A DNA stretch of 64,000 nucleotides, taken from positions 161,384,875 to 161,448,874 of the forward strand of contig CP136062.1 of NCBI GenBank assembly GCA_032622095.1, in the 5' to 3' direction. Both the position numbers and the translations under genes were made by a program. The notes beneath the pieces were generated by a model, which saw only the letters and a program-made list of their open reading frames with translations, searched no databases and was not told where the DNA came from. Source of the DNA: Siphonodentalium dalli. Lineage: Eukaryota > Mollusca > Scaphopoda > Gadilida > Siphonodentaliidae. This document shows, one piece after another, positions 1 through 11,300 of this stretch (positions are counted from its first letter, which is position 1; each line of letters opens with the position of its first letter).

Positions 1-360
1 TAGCCCAGCTAGAATGACGGGTGACAAACATGACACTCAGGAACATTGTATGAATAATTAGCTTAAGCTGATAATATACGCTCTTGATTGTTAAGTATTA
101 GTGCAACTAAGTCATTTGAGGACAACGGCACCTATTCCGTGACATTTCCCGTTTATTGTTACCTCTGTGAACCAAATTTTCCACGTATTTTCTGAGCTGA
201 TAATAAACGCTCTTTATTAATCATGTGATTTATCAGTCCCTCTTTAAGTCATCTGGGCTCGAATGCGCCTATCCCATGACATTCCCCTGGCCATGCAACC
301 AATGTGTACCAATTTTCCTACATATATTCTAAGCTGATAAGGAACGCTCTTTTTTGCTTG
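1..360. repeat. Tandem repeat, about 130-bp unit, 3 diverged copies
   Basis: The motif AGCTGATAAnnnACGCTCTT recurs near positions 65, 193 and 331. Each copy is followed by similar text on CATGACATTCCC and ACCAATTTTCC, so this is an old tandem array. No gene is seen in it. Confidence 0.6.
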
Positions 361-544
361 TATACATATATGCCCCTTTAATTCGTGTGAGGTCAAAAAT
401 AACGGATGATAAATATCGTCACCGCTGCACCGCTGATAACGATATAAAGAAAGCCGACAAATGGTGCGCGGAGTTCGTACGGAATTTATGACGGACGCCG
501 CTGAAACAATTTTCGTCTTTTGTGAAGGTAACGCATATATGGTA

Positions 545-690
545 CAGGACGTTTCGGCACCTAGACGTTTCGCACCTGGTTTTCTGGACGTTTCGGCACC
601 TGGGTTTTCGGCACTTGGTTGTTTCGGCACAGGTGCTTGGACGTTTTGGCACTTCACCGAAGATGTTTCGGCACTTGTTTCTTTTTCTTT
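545..690. repeat. Minisatellite built on GTTTCGGCACCTGG
   Basis: About six irregular units of 20-25 bp share the core GACGTTTCGGCACCTGG. Open frames on both strands here are by-products of the repeat. Confidence 0.7.
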
Positions 691-837
691 TCTTTTCATA
701 TATAATATTGTCTTTGATGTTGGCAGCATCGAACGTGCAGCAGCGGAATTTCCCAATATGAATACCGACAGACCAAGAGACATCAAACGCCAATCAACTT
801 TACTTGTTCGTCATGCCCCAACCTGGTATATAAATTG

Positions 838-905
838 GTTTCAACCTGTTCTATCGTGGGTAGGGTACCCAACCACTTTGGGCGTTCGGCCGCTGTACTA
901 TTTAT
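838..905. repeat. Interspersed repeat fragment, related to 12640-12715
   Basis: The segment with GGGTAGGGTACCCAACCACTTT and GGCCGCTG closely matches a segment near 12.66 kb in the same orientation. No coding content is recognised. Confidence 0.5.
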
Positions 906-1415
906 GTGGTGCAATCTTATAGCAATATCGTTATTGATGTCCCTCTTATATATCGCGAATAGATCGGATGGTATGTTTTGAGAGCTATCATGTTATGACG
1001 TAGGAGCTATCGACCAATTTGATTCTCACATCGACACGACAACAACAGCCCCTTAGATATAAGTGTCTGGACTTCAAACCCCACACTCGGGTGCAGTATG
1101 TGAGTATATCAGGTATTGATGGACATCTTATATATCGGGAACCGACAGGTCGGACAGGGCTATCTGATAAGAAAACTATCATAATATGACGTAGCGAATC
1201 GACAAACGGAATTTTCAAATCGACGCCGCACCAGCTAGAAGTGTCTGAACTTCAAACTTCTCCCCCACGTGCGGTATGTGAGTATCTTAGCAATATAAGT
1301 ATTGATGACCCTCTTATATATCGCGAACAGACGATGTTGTCTGTTCAGAGAGCTATCATAATTTAACGTAGCGAATTGACCAACATAATTTTCACATCGA
1401 CGCCGCAGCATCAGG
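905..1415. repeat. Tandem repeat, about 185-bp unit, 3 copies
   Basis: The phrase TATTGATG...CTTATATATCG recurs near 925, 1110 and 1297. It is followed each time by AGCTATCAT...TGACGTAG and by CATCGACnC. The last unit is the cleanest. Confidence 0.65.
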
Positions 1416-1901
1416 CCCTTGGTAGAGCGGCCACATCATCCGCATGTCGATATATATGAGTAAACATTGTGCATCTTGAAATACTCTACGTTAACCCATG
1501 CTAAACTCAATGGATTCTCCCATTCTGTCATAAAATCATACACTGGAATGATCTATTATTCATATGGATGGATGTTCAAGTCTTCATCGAAACCGCAAAG
1601 GGAAGTCAGATCAAATCCAGTCTTGTGTTGCGTGTCATATTCAAAGATGTGCACCAGGACATGGTCAAAATGTGGGTGCAATCGGCCATGGGGTGATATA
1701 TTTTTAAACGCGCCAAAATTGTGACAGATAAACACACAGTTACACACACCATGCAACACCCTCACATACACAGACAAACACTTGCCTTTTATATAGATAT
1801 ATTGTGCAAATAAACCTATCTACCAGAAATGCTAATCAATATAATAGTAATTATTATTATTTTTAAGGAGGTATGATCCAACCCGCAACACATTAAGGTA
1901 T
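1416..1901. other. No recognised feature
   Basis: AT-rich non-coding sequence. The short open frames on both strands lack splice-site context or any recognisable domain. Confidence 0.5.
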
Positions 1902-2345
1902 TTAAAGGGATACTCTACCCAAATGTTGTTGTTGGTTTCTTTAGTCTCTGAGTTGTAGAATAAGGTAACCAGATTTCCATTATTTGAAAGTCTGTTGAGT
2001 ACGAAGTAATGTTCACGGATGGCAAATTAGCCGAATGCGAAAATACCAGTTGTCGTTGTCGAGTAATTTTTGGACAGTTTTCAAGCAAATGTATCAAATA
2101 AATGTTATTTATACGCATACTAGTCCCATATACTCATTAAGTCTTTGTATAGTCACAAGTCAGTGCGTGGCTTGAGTTTACGCCCCGTATCAACATCATG
2201 TGTGCCGCACGTTGCCCAATACACTATCCGTGAATTATTTTGATTACGTCTTGTACACGGAAATTCGTAATTTAAATTATGACTCCAGCCATAAATTAAA
2301 TTAATATAAAAATATTAACTATGATTTTAAGATAACCTATGGGCA
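1902..2345 (+). mobile_element. TTAA-type MITE, family 1, 3'-truncated copy
   Basis: Starts at TTAA followed by AGGGATACTCTACCC and shares the interior of the full copies at 3138 and 32435 (TGTTGTTGGTTTCT, then GAGTACGAAGTAATGTT). It stops after AAGATAACCTAT and lacks the terminal TGGCGTACAGTACCCCT, so the right end is lost. Confidence 0.7.
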
Positions 2346-2921
2346 ATATGGCTTCTACATGGTTGTATCTGTCGGACTAAAAATACAGCCTATTTGGAGC
2401 ATGGTGTGAAGTAATATTCATATTAGAGCTTTTAGTATTAGTATTAGTATTAGTATTACATGACTTTTTGCAATTAATAAAGAGCGTTTTGATCGGCGCT
2501 TTCTCCATAATGTCATGCCATGCTTGAATCCGTATGGGAAAATATTCGGTTCCCAGAAATACATCTATGTTTCTAAGGGACGTATATAGTGTACGTATTC
2601 TACCCCAATACCAGCAACACAAAAGGAGCGAACACATATAGGCCCTTGACTCCGTTGAATATGATATACATGTGAAGGTTCATCTCTAAATTTATTATGT
2701 ATATGTCCCTTTAACACAGTGGACCTCGTCCTGTTTCTATATTATAACATTAGAAGCATTTAGCTATGTGTATGTGAATAGAAACTGACGCAGAAACACA
2801 TGCAGTTAAAAAGCGCACACAGTACGTATTGTACCAGCCACTATACTGATTATCGCTCCTTTCATTGCAATCTCCTAATTATGCTTAGACACGCCCTAAT
2901 ACCTAATACGGTATCCGGTTG
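2346..2921. other. No gene; short TAGTAT hexanucleotide tract
   Basis: Contains a TAGTAT-type tract at about 2430-2458. The rest is AT-rich with no recognisable coding or repeat structure. Confidence 0.5.
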
Positions 2922-3012
2922 ATACGGACCCTGGCTCTTATGGACCCTGGCTCATACCGGACCATGGCTCATACGGACCACCGCTCATACGGACCCTGGC
3001 TTATACGGACCT
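2922..3012. repeat. 18-bp minisatellite, 5 units
   Basis: Units of the form ATACGGACCCTGGCTC repeat every 18 bp with a few substitutions. Confidence 0.8.
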
Positions 3013-3137
3013 CAATTGAAATATCCTACTTGAGATGGATTTAAGACTGTTTTATGAAACGCGTTCGTGAAACGGATAAAAATACATCATAAGAATCACA
3101 TTACGTCTTAGATTAAGTCCAACTTAAGATCATCTTA

Positions 3138-3698
3138 ACGGGATACTGTATTTAAACGTTGTTGTTGGTTTCTATAGTCTCGGGGTCGTAGAATTAAGTA
3201 ACCATTTTTCCATTATATGAAAGTCTGTGGAGTACGAAGTAATGTTACGGATAGCAAATTAGTCGGAATGCGAAAATACCAATTGTCGTTGTCGAATAAT
3301 TTTTGTATAGTTTTCAAGCAAATGTATCAAATAAAAGTTATATTATATGCATACTAGCCCCATATACTCATTTAAATTATTGTATAGTCACTGGTTTGTG
3401 AGTGGCTTGAGTTTACTCCCCGTATCAACATACTGTTTTACACGATCACGTGTGCCATGCGTTTACCAATCCATTACCCCTCAATTAATTTGATTACGTC
3501 TTGTACACGGAAATTCGTAATTTAATTTATGTCTCCAGCCATATATATCAAATTATAAACTTTGATTTTAAGATAACCGATTAACCTGATCGTTCACAGA
3601 ATACATCTGCCACTCAAATTACTTATTATTCTATATATTATCGATATTAGATCGTTGTTATTATCGGGAATTTATTGAAAATGGCGTACAGTACCCCT
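3138..3698 (+). mobile_element. TTAA-type MITE, family 1, complete copy
   Basis: TTAA duplications lie at 3134-3137 and 3699-3702. The right terminus TGGCGTACAGTACCCCT is intact and the left terminus CGGGATACTGTA is mutated. The interior aligns along its length with the copy at 32435-33017. There is no transposase ORF, so it would be non-autonomous. TTAA duplications with AGG/CCT ends fit Kolobok better than piggyBac, but the superfamily is inferred. Confidence 0.75.
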
Positions 3699-3702
3699 TT
3701 AA

Positions 3703-4805
3703 GTCATTGCTTCATGAAACTGGGCCCTGAACTATAGATCTTGTTGTAATTCAAATGGATATAATTAATACCTCAGCATTATGTGACATGTTTCTGAACA
3801 GAAGAAACTAAATTAAAACCAATCTGTATTACACAGAGGGCCCAGGTTTCGCGCTCTCACTTGCCAAATTTGGCAATAGCAACAAATATTTTCAATTGGC
3901 AAAAAAGAAATTTTGTCAAGTGGGTTTATAAATTTTGTGATGTTAACTATCTAGTCATAAATCGGCGATACATGTCTGTATATATCAAACTGTCATCAAA
4001 CAATTAATCAATCGCGGTTAAAATAAGGCAGTCAAAAATAATTTATTTCACAGATTCTGTATAGTTGAAACCTTATAAAAAAAATTACACGAGGTGTCTT
4101 CGATTTTGAACACGTGTAAGGCGTTTGTGAGTTGCAAGCGAAAGTCCCCCCCCCCTCCCGAAATTACCAGGACATTATTTTTGTTATTGTCATTATGCTG
4201 TATTTTAAACATATGAATATATCCATGTATATAGTGTCAATAAAGAATTAAAAAAAAAAATTCAGAAAGCTAATATTGTTGTCTAAATGTAGTACACTCA
4301 CTGGTTTATTTATTGAATATATATCTACTTTGGTAGCGAAGATGTGTTTTTTTTCAAAATCAGGTTACTTGCACTATATCGAGAATACCTACAGGTTTAT
4401 TTTGAATACCGAAATAGCTCATGAGTGTTTGGAAAGATATATCTAATTATTCACGAGCGGCATTATTTGGGGTAAAGAAACATAATTCGATATTTCTTTC
4501 CGGACACGAATTTATACATTACACTTTATATGTCGTCTTTAAACGTTGTTGTTTACAACGTCTCCTGTGGGAGCCCTACAACACCATTTGCTTGACCGAA
4601 ATTTGTCAAGGAACTACACAATGTCATATGAATACGGAAATTTCTAATGAGTGTCTGACAATTCTATATTTCTTTCCAGATGTTTCAGGTATTCGAACAA
4701 AAACTGTAGGTGTTCTTTTTAAAAATGCACCTTATTAATGCTTAAAGTATCTGAGTTGTGCAGCATTTTTACTTTTAATAGCACAACACATTAATGGGGA
4801 GACGC
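3703..4805. other. No recognised feature
   Basis: AT-rich intergenic or intronic sequence with homopolymer runs. An open frame at 4421-4738 on the plus strand has no recognisable domain, and I do not call it a gene. Confidence 0.45.
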
Positions 4806-5700
4806 ACGTTTTGCATAAATCCAGACAAAAATGGCAAAATATTTTCAACAAAGAATTTATCTGGATCTATCTGGCAAAAAATCTTGAAATTCACATATCA
4901 TCATCATCTTTATTGTATGTAGAATCTGAGCAATTATTAAGAAACAACAAAAACAACGGATTTTTATACATTTGAAAGGTTGAATATTGTACATTATTTT
5001 ATTGTCACTTTCGGTACCAAGAACTGGTAGTATAATTAATAATTTAATACAAAACTCCAATAACCAAATAGCTTATTATCTTGGCTCTATGAGAGGAGGC
5101 AACATTTGTATCATAATGTTGAGTTAGATTTTTAATTGCATAATATAGCATCATACCCCCATATATTATAATGAAGAATAAAGTACTCACAAATATTCCA
5201 GCTTAATGAAAACAAATGTTGATATGCAGTGTGGTCCACTGAAGCAGGGAGCAATCAACAGGAATTATGCCACAGTGTTAAGAGATATGGTGGTCAGCTT
5301 TAATTTGGTTATGAACCCAAAACTAAACGGGTAGTTGCCATTCTTAATGAAAATAATATCATTAAAAAGAATAATTCAGTCTCCTTTCATGATCTTGAGA
5401 TATGATATCATGGATATATGAATTGCACATATGAACAAAATATATTTTACAGAAGTTCTTAGTACCTGAACATTTTAGATATTTTTCATGCCAGAAAAGG
5501 AAAGTAAATGATGTTATAATATCCAGTTGGTCGACGGTTCTTAAATATTGTATCACAATAACCGCTTGTACCAAATTTTACAAAGATATTCCTAATTGAT
5601 TTTGAGAAAATCCATTTGAATACCAGGAAATTTTGACAAAACGTGCATCTGACCCTTAAACAATATACGGAAATTAACACCTGGTTGACCCAAATTTCTG
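4806..5700 (-). repeat. Interspersed repeat A, inverted relative to 35790-36760
   Basis: Read on the minus strand, this matches the plus strand at 35790-36760 nearly throughout. Shared blocks include the phrase around TTGATTTTGAGAAAATCC, the ATTATGCCACAGTGTTAAGAGATA block, and the ATCTGGCAAAAAATCTTGAA block. The ORFs inside are not recognisable. This element provides the native flank of the LINE insertion next to it. Confidence 0.65.
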
Positions 5701-6049
5701 ACATCGATCAATTGATAGGTAGTAAACCGCTTTCAGGAGATAACGTCATGTTGACATTCGGCAAGCTACAGTGAAATAACAAAAAGCTACAATGAAATAA
5801 CAAAATTGTATTTCGCCGTAGCTTCTAATTGATATATACAATTATTATATATTATACAAATGCCGCAAGAAATTTCAAAAATCGATATCCAATAACACCG
5901 AGCTTTGATAGATGGGATTCTGAACTCGAATCAAATATCGTTTACCCCAGAAACCAAATAAATAGTAATTTAGGGGAGCTTAATCGGATTATGCATCTTT
6001 AGCACCTACCGGTTTTGTGGATAAATGTGTTCTTCAAAGTGTCTTCAAG
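5602..6049. repeat. Left 448-bp direct repeat flanking the LINE
   Basis: Near-identical to 7736-8184, with only a few differences seen by eye (for example CATGTTG versus CATGGTG). Its left edge continues into repeat A and its right edge abuts the LINE 3' end. The last 38 bases (6012-6049) are a partial copy of C-type lectin exon 5, cut at GTGTCTTCAAG. This arrangement is what a very long target-site duplication would produce. Confidence 0.85.
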
Positions 6050-7735
6050 ATATGGTTTATTGCCTCCTCGTGGGAGCGTCATTAATTTACATAATTTATA
6101 TACATGTTTACAGATATGCATTTATAACATGTCGCAATACATTAAGAAAAATAACTGTCACACTCGTATGGTCGGCTGAGATCGTAATATGTCTATGGTT
6201 AGTCACAACATAAATTATAAAGAATATGGTTATTGTTTGGTTGAGTTGAACGTATGTTTGAGAGCTACATGTATTAGAACTCGGAACGATAGTTTCTTAT
6301 TCCAGATTCATCAACTATTTGCGTGTCGCACGTGTGTGGACGAGAAGAATGTAACATGGCCATGTTTCCAAAGGATATTTATCTTGTCCTGATAAAGTTG
6401 CACATGGCAAAAACGTATGTGGAGAATGTGTCGATGAGTACATCTCTGCAATGGCCGATAATATCCAAATGACCCGGAAAGTCACTTCCTAGCAGAATGG
6501 AGTACAAAGCGGCACATGGCAGGTTGGAGAGGTATAAATACACCTGGATGCCATGAACATCTAAGACCTTCTCCCAAAAACTGTTTCTCAATGCTATGAC
6601 GAGAAGAGAGGTGCAATTAATCAACAAGTGGTGAAGTTCGTTGTTGTACACGGAGAAACACTGTTGACACGTGAGGTTATTATCGTATGTAGTCCTGTTG
6701 AGAAGTATGGCAAGATTTTTATATTTTGCGGCGAAGGAAGGATTCGAACGCATACGTTTCCAGATAAACCATCCAGAGAGTGGATCATTGATTACACCAT
6801 TGAGGACCGTGAGCTTTCTATTGCTCGAAACATATGACCGCCACAGAGAGATATAGTGTATCCGCACAGTGTTTTTCACAATCCGCTTCCAGTCATCTTG
6901 TTTTGGGAAAACACCAGAATCCAAGAAGTCGTTGAGAAAGTGTTCCAGGTTATAGACTTTAAGAATCGCCAAATTTCAGTTGCGAATCCAGATGAAAGAC
7001 GGTTATATAATCGTTGTAAGTGTGCTTTAAACAAAAAGATCTTCAGAGGTACCTGTTTGCCCACAGGTAGGTTTATAATATTTCCTAAAAAGCACAGTTT
7101 TCTGATGTGGATCTCTTTTTCGACTGGCAAGAGACACAGCAGACTAAGAATACGCTTCGTGTCAGTCCGTTTGGGTAGTGATTGTGTATATTTTGCACAG
7201 GTTAGCAAGGCTCGCTCTATAATGGTTATAGTTGTCGTTTGATTCAACGGAATCACGTCGCAGCCATACAGAGCTTTTGGTAACACTACACTGTTGATAA
7301 TCTTAGTTAATGTTAGTGGCGAAGCATGGTCAAGCATACGGTTACCGGCTATCGAGAAGAACGTTTTCCTCAGTTTGCTAGAAATAATAGCAGCTTTGGA
7401 GTTGTTAGTTGCAAACTTGTGTTGCGATAGTCCGAGATGAGTGCATTCTGTGTCCTCTTTAATCACATCATAGCCTATTCTCCAAGCTCGTGTCTGGTGG
7501 CTGTGATCTGAACGAGATTCGTTGAAGACAACAACTTTACTTTTCTCAGACGAAAAACTAAAGCGCCATCGGATACTGTAGTCGTGGCATATTTGTAGTA
7601 GCGTTTCCATGCCTCGTTTGGTTAGAGACATGAGCGCAATGTCGTCTGCCGTGGTCTGTGCAACACAAGAAACAGCGTTTAACGATAGACCTGCCGATGA
7701 GTTTCTAAGTTCCAACAACAGGTCGTTGATGTAGA
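6050..7735 (-). mobile_element. 5'-truncated non-LTR retrotransposon (LINE)
   Basis: This 1.69-kb insert lies exactly between two near-identical direct repeats. On the minus strand it begins inside the reverse transcriptase domain at 7735, so it is 5'-truncated. It ends at 6050 with CAATAAACCATAT and no poly(A). It encodes the C-terminal reverse transcriptase and a zinc-knuckle region. The clade is uncertain; jockey/CR1-like groups are possible. Confidence 0.85.
6379..7735 (-). pseudogene. LINE ORF2 C-terminal fragment (RT core end, CCHC-like knuckle), frameshifted
   Basis: The first open stretch (7735 to 6876) begins within the reverse transcriptase palm. It carries TADDIALMS near 7646, matching the catalytic [YF]xDD box with Thr in the aromatic position. 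The thumb-like region follows, including the phrase VLPKALYGCDV. A second stretch (6972 to 6379) is in another frame, so a frameshift lies in the 97-bp overlap. It holds a Cys-x2-Cys...His...Cys knuckle at 6669-6613, which is typical of the C-terminus of jockey/CR1-like LINE ORF2 proteins. The endonuclease and N-terminal RT are absent because of 5' truncation. The copy cannot be autonomous. The low divergence of its flanking repeats suggests recent insertion, although the frameshift shows the source or this copy is already damaged. Confidence 0.8.
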
Positions 7736-8184
7736 TTGAGAAAATCCATTTTGAATACCAGGAAATTTTGACAAAACGTGCATCTGACCCTTAAACAATA
7801 TACGGAAATTAACACCTGGTTGACCCAAATTTCTGACATCGATCAATTGATAGGTAGTAAACCGCTTTCAGGAGATAACGTCATGGTGACATTCGGCAAG
7901 CTACAGTGAAATAACAAAAAGCTACAATGAAATAACAAAATTGTATTTCGCCGTAGCTTCTAATTGATATATACAATTATTATATATTATACAAATGCCG
8001 CAAGAAATTTCAAAAATCGATATCCAATAACACCGAGCTTTGATAGATGGGATTCTGAACTCGAATCAAATATCGTTTACCCCCGAAACCAAATAAATAG
8101 TAATTTAGGGGAGCTTAATCGGATTATGCATCTTTAGCACCTACCGGTTTTGTGGCTAAATGTGTTCTTCAAAGTGTCTTCAAG
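7736..8184. repeat. Right 449-bp direct repeat flanking the LINE
   Basis: Partner of 5602-6049. Its left edge abuts the LINE 5' end at 7735. Its right edge runs seamlessly into the rest of lectin exon 5 at 8185. It carries the exon end, the donor site GTAGGT at 8144 and about 410 bp of intron, so the duplication restored a complete exon upstream of the insertion. Confidence 0.85.
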
Positions 8185-8351
8185 GCTATCGAGCATTGAG
8201 CGACTTGTTACAGCTATAAAGTGAGCACTGCTGTCGTCACCATGGCAGACGGCCAAAGCATTATCGGCGTATGTTTCCTGGGAATAGTACTTCAAGCAAT
8301 AGTCCTCGCCATCAATGGTGTGCCACTCATAGCCGGGGTAGGATAGGCAAT
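8145..8351 (-). CDS. Exon 5: N-terminal half of a C-type lectin domain
   Basis: The acceptor CTGACTATTTCAG ends at 8352 and the donor GTAGGT begins at 8144. The 207-bp exon enters and leaves in phase 1. The product reads DCLSYPGYEWHTIDGEDYC, then KYYSQETYADNALAVC, then HFIAVTSRSMLDSLEDTL. This is the standard start of a long-form C-type lectin domain: an N-terminal Cys pair, the first Cys of the fold, helix 1 with the conserved Cys, and the strand that precedes a helix rich in acidic and Leu residues. The calcium and sugar site lies in the missing second half. A LINE inserted about 410 bp into the downstream intron duplicated the last 38-40 bases of this exon, which reappear as a dead copy at 6012-6049. 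The exon itself is intact. Confidence 0.78.
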
Positions 8352-11300
8352 CTGAAATAGTCAGATGTAACTGTTCATTACAATACGGCATTTAGAGCAT
8401 AGAACACAATAGTTTAGTTTGCACTAATCCATGGCTCAAATTCATTACATTTTGCATCTATTATGTTGAGTATAAATGAGATGGTCCCATAAATGGCCGG
8501 ATTTCATGTACAGTACCCCATTAAACCAAACATATATATTCAGGAAAGCTTGTAATTTACCTCTTGTTGTTGTTGTCATCGTTATCGTTGTTGCTGTCGT
8601 CGTTGTTGTTGTCGTCGTCGTCGTTGTCGTCGTCGTTGTTGTTGTCACTGTTGTTGTCGTCACTGTTGTCGTTGTCGTTGTTGTTGTCGTTGTTGTCGTC
8701 GTCGTTGTTGTCGTTATTGTTGTCGTTGTTGTTGTCGTTGTTGTTGTTGTTGTCGTTATTGTTGTCGTTGTTGTCGTCGTCGTTGTTGTCGTTGTTGTCG
8801 TCGTTGTTGTTGTTGTCGTTGTCGTCGTTGTTGTCGTTATTGTTGTCGTTGTTGTTGTTGTCGTTGTTGTTGTCGTTGTTGTTGTCGTTGTTGTTGTTGT
8901 CGTCGCCGTTGTTGTTGTTTTTGTCGCAGTTGTTGTTGTTTTTCTCGCAGTTGTCATCATCGTAATCGTTGTCGTAGTTGTTCTCTCCGTTGTAATCGTT
9001 GTCGTAGTTGTTCTCTCCGTTGTTGTTGTTGTTGTTGATGTTGTTTGTGAATCTGAAATAACCGTCAACATAATTATGTCTTTACGAGCTGAAACCTTTA
9101 TTCAGCGTCGGGGGGGGGGGGCTGCTGCGGCCCCTTTGTGCGTTAGGGCTTGCGGCCCCTGTTTGCTATTCGCGCACATTTGGACCTAACTATCGACGTA
9201 GGTTAATATTCATATTTGATTCTGAAATAAGCCAAGCGCATATTGGACTTATACCCGCTATTCTGTTGGATGGTGCGGGCCACAATGAAAACACATCTAT
9301 AAAGAGCGTACATCTGGTCTGCATATAGGTTCATATTGAACCGAAATATTCACATTTATTTGATTCTGAAATGGGCCCATAGGAGTTTATTTTAATTTGA
9401 GTGTTTTTTTTATTTATTTAATTAAAATTCTTTAAAATCTAAATATTGAAAACTGAATAACTAACGCCGTTATAACATCCGCCAGGATACCCCGAGTCAT
9501 TACACCAAATTTGGTTGAAATCGGTCTAGGGGTCTGGGAGAAAATTCCAAACAGACAGACGAAGAGGCAGATCCTACTTTTTTATATAATTATATAGATT
9601 GCCCGAATATATTTTACATGATCCTAATACTCATGGTTGTAAAACACTTTTTGTAGAATATGTCTAGAAATTGTTCACAAATCTGTATTTTAGTGATCTG
9701 ATTAACTCAAAATCATCTGTAAAAAAGGACTCCGGCACACCACTTCCAACCGGATAGTCAAACTCAATGCAGGGGTTACCTCCCGCTGCTAACGGTGACA
9801 TTTTACCACATTTGGTGGACTTCCCTGATATTATTCTAATATATATATGGTTTTCGCTGGCGAATGTTGAACAGAGTTGGCACAACATTATACTATATAT
9901 CGAAGTATGGAATACTCTAATTTTGATAGTGGTACTATATATACGACCCACTTAATCCATTCACGTAAAAAAACTTATGTACAAGAAAAATCGAATGTTG
10001 AACGAATGTTGAATGTTGTGCCAACTTCACACGATTGTTGAACGAATGTTGAATGTGCTCTCTGTTCAACATTCGCCAGTGAAAACCACACATGCTAGGC
10101 GTGGGCCCTATAGAGAATTAAAGTACAATCAGGGTACAATCCCTGCATATATGGGCCCGATCCGATCATGCGTATATGATGTGCCCCCCTCTCTCCCCCG
10201 GAATTAAAATTGCTCAAAAATGAGCATCGAAGTATGGAATACTCTAATTTTGATAGTGGTACTATATATACGACCCACTCAATCCATTCACGTTAAAAAA
10301 CTTATGTTCAAGAAAAATCGAATGTTGAATGTTGAATGTTGTGCTAACTTCACGGATCCAATATTGAGAGCATAATTATAGATTCGGATCAGTGTGTGCT
10401 AAAGAGCTTAAAAGGGTTATGGGTACCCAAAAACAGTGAGAATTCGCCCTCTCTTTGCTAGACACTTTTTGTAAAGTATCCCAGACATTTGTAAACCATC
10501 CCACCCACTGAAATGTATATTTCCTGAATTACCTACCATTTGTCCACACCTCAGTTAGTATTGAGAGCATATCCATCCTTTGGTGTGATTAAGACTTTAA
10601 ATGGGGTAGGGTGCTCAAATAAAATTCAACTTTGGTATTTGCCAGCCGCCTTTTGTAAAGTACCCTAGGATTTTGGGAACTAAACTACCCATATAAATTA
10701 TATATTCCCTGATAGCACCACCTTTCGTTCACACCGTGAGTTAATAATAAAAGCATATATATTCGGCGCATGGTGTGTTCAAGAGTGAAATGGGCTTATA
10801 AAGGGTCCCACAAAACAAAAAGTATTCGCCTTTGGCGTTTGCCATCCGATTTGTGTAAAGTGCTAAAGGCTTTCGGGAACCAACCAACCCATCCATCAAC
10901 ATTATGTATGTCCCAATATTACTATACTTTGCCCACAGCCTCAGTCAATATTTACAGCAATCATTTCAGTTCGTGGTTAGTTAAACTTTAACACTTAAAT
11001 TTTGTGGGGGGGGGGGGGTCATCAAAACATAGCAAATTCCTCTTTCTTATTTATCAGCCACAATGTGTAAAGCGACATAGCACAAGCCACCCATACTACT
11101 ACATTCCAGTCACACTCTATGTTAATATAGAGAGCATATAGCTTCAGTTCGTATTGTGTTCAAGTTTTTAAATCGAGTAGAGTGTTCTCAAAAACATTTA
11201 GAAAATTCGCCCTTCATATTTGCCACGCAGCCTCGTTTTGTAAAGTGCCACGCTATTTCGGGAACAAACCCATCCACTAACATTGTGTATTTCCTTATGT

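Noticed and set aside
244-922. Overlapping open frames on both strands near the left edge
   Set aside because: They follow the GTTTCGGCACC minisatellite; no domain and no splice evidence.
4421-4738. 105-codon plus-strand frame as a gene
   Set aside because: No recognisable motif, AT-rich surroundings, no exon boundaries. This length is expected by chance in 64 kb.
5602-8184. Direct repeats as LTRs of an LTR retrotransposon
   Set aside because: The interior is an LINE RT in truncated form with no primer-binding site or polypurine tract. One repeat is part of a host exon and intron, so the repeats are duplicated target DNA.
8564-8965. Plus-strand poly-Leu/Ser frame over the same tract
   Set aside because: Pure repeat by-product in a third frame with no start or flanking coding sequence.
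8476-9189. Plus-strand poly-valine frame (237 codons) over the trinucleotide tract
   Set aside because: No splice or domain context. The minus-strand Thr frame has matching splice sites and phases, so the Val frame is its shadow.
9664-9779. Extension of exon 3 through its donor (frame continuing to 9664)
   Set aside because: The frame ends at a stop in the intron, and the GTAACC donor gives the phase needed by the next exon. The extension reads into a repeat.
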